6,023 nucleotides of DNA. It comes from Candidatus Zixiibacteriota bacterium (lineage in GTDB: Bacteria; Zixibacteria; MSB-5A5; GN15; PGXB01). The notes below the pieces were generated by a model, which saw only the letters and a list, made by a program, of their open reading frames with translations, was not told the DNA's origin and ran no database searches. The position numbers were made by a program, and so were the translations under genes. Positions 4,649 to 6,023 of this stretch are shown piece after piece (position 1 is the stretch's first letter; the number at the start of each line of letters is the position of its first letter). The stretch covers positions 1-6,023 of the forward strand of contig JAPLUS010000190.1 of assembly GCA_026397495.1 (NCBI GenBank), written 5' to 3'.

Positions 4649-6023
4649 CTATAGCTCGACGGTTTGATCGAGGGTGGGGATAAGGCAGTCCCAACCACGT
4701 TCCTTTTTCAAGTGTCCCGCCATTGCCTCCGACTGTGATATTTCGCCGTGGGTTACAAAAACGCGGCGTGGTTTTCTTTTGAACGGCTGGAGCCAACGGA
4801 GTAATTCGGAATAGTCGGCATGCGCCGATAACCCATAAATGGTAACAATCTTGGCCCTTACCCGAACCATAGTTTTGTGAATATAGACCGTCGTTTCACC
4901 ATCCATCAGCTGACGCCCCAGGGTTCCTTCGGCCATATATCCGACCAACGCCATGATAGTGTTCGTATCGGGGAGACGGTTCAATAAATGATGAAGAATT
5001 CGCCCGCCGACCATCATTCCGCTGGCCGAGATGATGATTCCCGGGCCTTTTAATCGATTGAGAAGTTTTGATTCCTTGCGGTCACGGTGGAAAAAAACAT
5101 TGCTGGCTTCCAGGGTTGATCTTCCGTCCGCTGATCTATCCATATCCAACGGGCGGTAGGAACTATACTGAGCATAGATATCAGTTACCGATATGCCCAT
5201 TGGGGAATCAACATGGATATTAATGGGGGGGATACGTTTATTTTTAATCAGTCGATTGACCAGATAAATTATTTGCTGGGTTCGGCCGACGGCAAAGGCC
5301 GGAATTAATAGAACGCACTTACGTTCTATAACTTCGTGGATGATATTGATAAATTCCGAATCGGGATCTTCCGGCGGATGTAACCTGCCGCCATAAGTGG
5401 ATTCGCACACCAGATAATCGCATTCGGGCGGTTCCGACGGGTCATTAGTCATCGGGTTGTTGTATCGGCCAACATCGCCGGAGAAAAGAACCGAGGTTTC
5501 TCTTTTCATATTGGATAAGGCCAGTTCAACACTGGTGGCACCGAGAATATGGCCGGCATCATGATATCGAAATTGGAAATACTCGTTTATTTTTACCCAA
5601 CTATTGAATGGGACCGGAACCAGAAGTTTCCTGGCCGCTTCCACATCCTCAGTGGTAAAAAGAGGTAAAGCTTTCTCATGGCGCGTCAATTTCTTCTTAT
5701 TCCGGTATTCAGCATCTTCAGCAAGGAGATGGGCCGTATCAAGCAGAGAAATACCGCCAATAGCCATTGTCGGCGGTGTGGCATAAATCGCGCCGCTAAA
5801 CCCCTCCCGGACCAACTTGGGAAGATAGCCAATATGATCGACATGGCTATGGGTAATAATGATGGCCTCTATTTCCGAAGGTTCAAAGGGCGGTGGGTTC
5901 CAGTTTCGCAAACGCAGTTCACGTGATCCCTGAAACATCCCGCAATCAACCAGAATTTTTTTGCCGTTGACATTGATCAGATATTTGGATCCGGTAACGG
6001 TACCGGCGGCCCCATGAAAAGAC
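4649..6023 (-). CDS. Beta-CASP metallo-beta-lactamase-fold RNA-processing enzyme, 5' end cut by window edge
   Basis: The minus-strand frame runs from stop TAG (4649-4651) to the right edge, 457 residues. The Met at 5938 is internal: upstream, in frame, reads FHGAAGTVTGSKYLI, the standard N-terminus of this family, so only about 4-5 residues are missing. Numbering from the edge, Zn ligands are HSHVDH (58-63), His158 in HDAGH, Asp183 in FSGDVG and His425 in VTHGE. Beta-CASP motifs follow: CESTYG (206-211), GRTQQ (246-250), SASGMM (332-337) and SAHADYSELL (399-408). The C-terminal region (about 385-435) is the RMMBL segment. The set matches proteins called RNA-specificity MBL-fold exonucleases (COG1236, related to CPSF-73/YSH1), usually about 450-470 residues. 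Role is inferred as RNA endo- or 5'-3' exonuclease in RNA maturation or decay. All metal ligands are present. The C-terminus faces hprK, with a 184-base convergent gap. Confidence 0.93.
   Translation of the reverse strand, partial: SFHGAAGTVTGSKYLINVNGKKILVDCGMFQGSRELRLRNWNPPPFEPSEIEAIIITHSHVDHIGYLPKLVREGFSGAIYATPPTMAIGGISLLDTAHLLAEDAEYRNKKKLTRHEKALPLFTTEDVEAARKLLVPVPFNSWVKINEYFQFRYHDAGHILGATSVELALSNMKRETSVLFSGDVGRYNNPMTNDPSEPPECDYLVCESTYGGRLHPPEDPDSEFINIIHEVIERKCVLLIPAFAVGRTQQIIYLVNRLIKNKRIPPINIHVDSPMGISVTDIYAQYSSYRPLDMDRSADGRSTLEASNVFFHRDRKESKLLNRLKGPGIIISASGMMVGGRILHHLLNRLPDTNTIMALVGYMAEGTLGRQLMDGETTVYIHKTMVRVRAKIVTIYGLSAHADYSELLRWLQPFKRKPRRVFVTHGEISQSEAMAGHLKKERGWDCLIPTLDQTVEL

Noticed and set aside
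5604..5926. Plus-strand open frames near the right edge
   Set aside because: They are antisense to the beta-CASP enzyme, whose motifs are complete across this stretch.
5936..5938. ATG at 5938 as the start of the beta-CASP enzyme
   Set aside because: The upstream in-frame sequence carries the conserved family N-terminus, so this Met is internal.

Overview
The window reads as a chromosomal segment of a free-living Gram-negative bacterium of moderate G+C content. It has two proteins with signal peptides that look outer-membrane or periplasmic, an HPr kinase of the type found outside Firmicutes, and a long beta-CASP ribonuclease-type protein. The cluster of G+C-rich intergenic hairpins with a recurring 'TCTGCCCTAC' motif reminds me of uncultivated lineages of the FCB/Zixibacteria kind. 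That placement is an impression, not a demonstrated assignment.

Layout, left to right. Positions 1-731 (minus) hold an alpha/beta-hydrolase cut off by the left edge. Positions 732-1454 hold no convincing gene. They contain a 14-bp palindrome, several hairpins, a 15/16-base direct repeat, and a fold-back structure at about 1157-1344 that resembles a small non-autonomous repeat element. Positions 1455-2261 (plus) encode a secreted, beta-rich, probably outer-membrane protein built from three units of about 80 residues. Positions 2361-3365 (plus) encode a periplasmic protein with two PDZ domains and a C-terminal coiled coil but no protease domain. It is preceded by a close match to an ECF (sigma-W-like) promoter and followed by an intrinsic terminator. 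Positions 3496-4464 (plus) encode HPr kinase/phosphorylase behind its own sigma-70-like promoter. Positions 4465-4648 separate two convergent genes and show no clear terminator. Positions 4649-6023 (minus) encode a beta-CASP metallo-beta-lactamase-fold RNA-processing enzyme that runs off the right edge, missing only a few N-terminal residues.

The genes do not form one pathway. The beta-rich protein and the PDZ protein could form an envelope pair, the second with added stress control. hprK is transcriptionally separate from them, and the two minus-strand genes at the edges belong to neighbouring units. I found no CRISPR array, tRNA, rRNA or transposase gene. The most unusual material is the repeat-rich gap, the triplicated surface protein, the ECF-type promoter of the PDZ gene, and a repeat-like hairpin inside the PDZ coding sequence.
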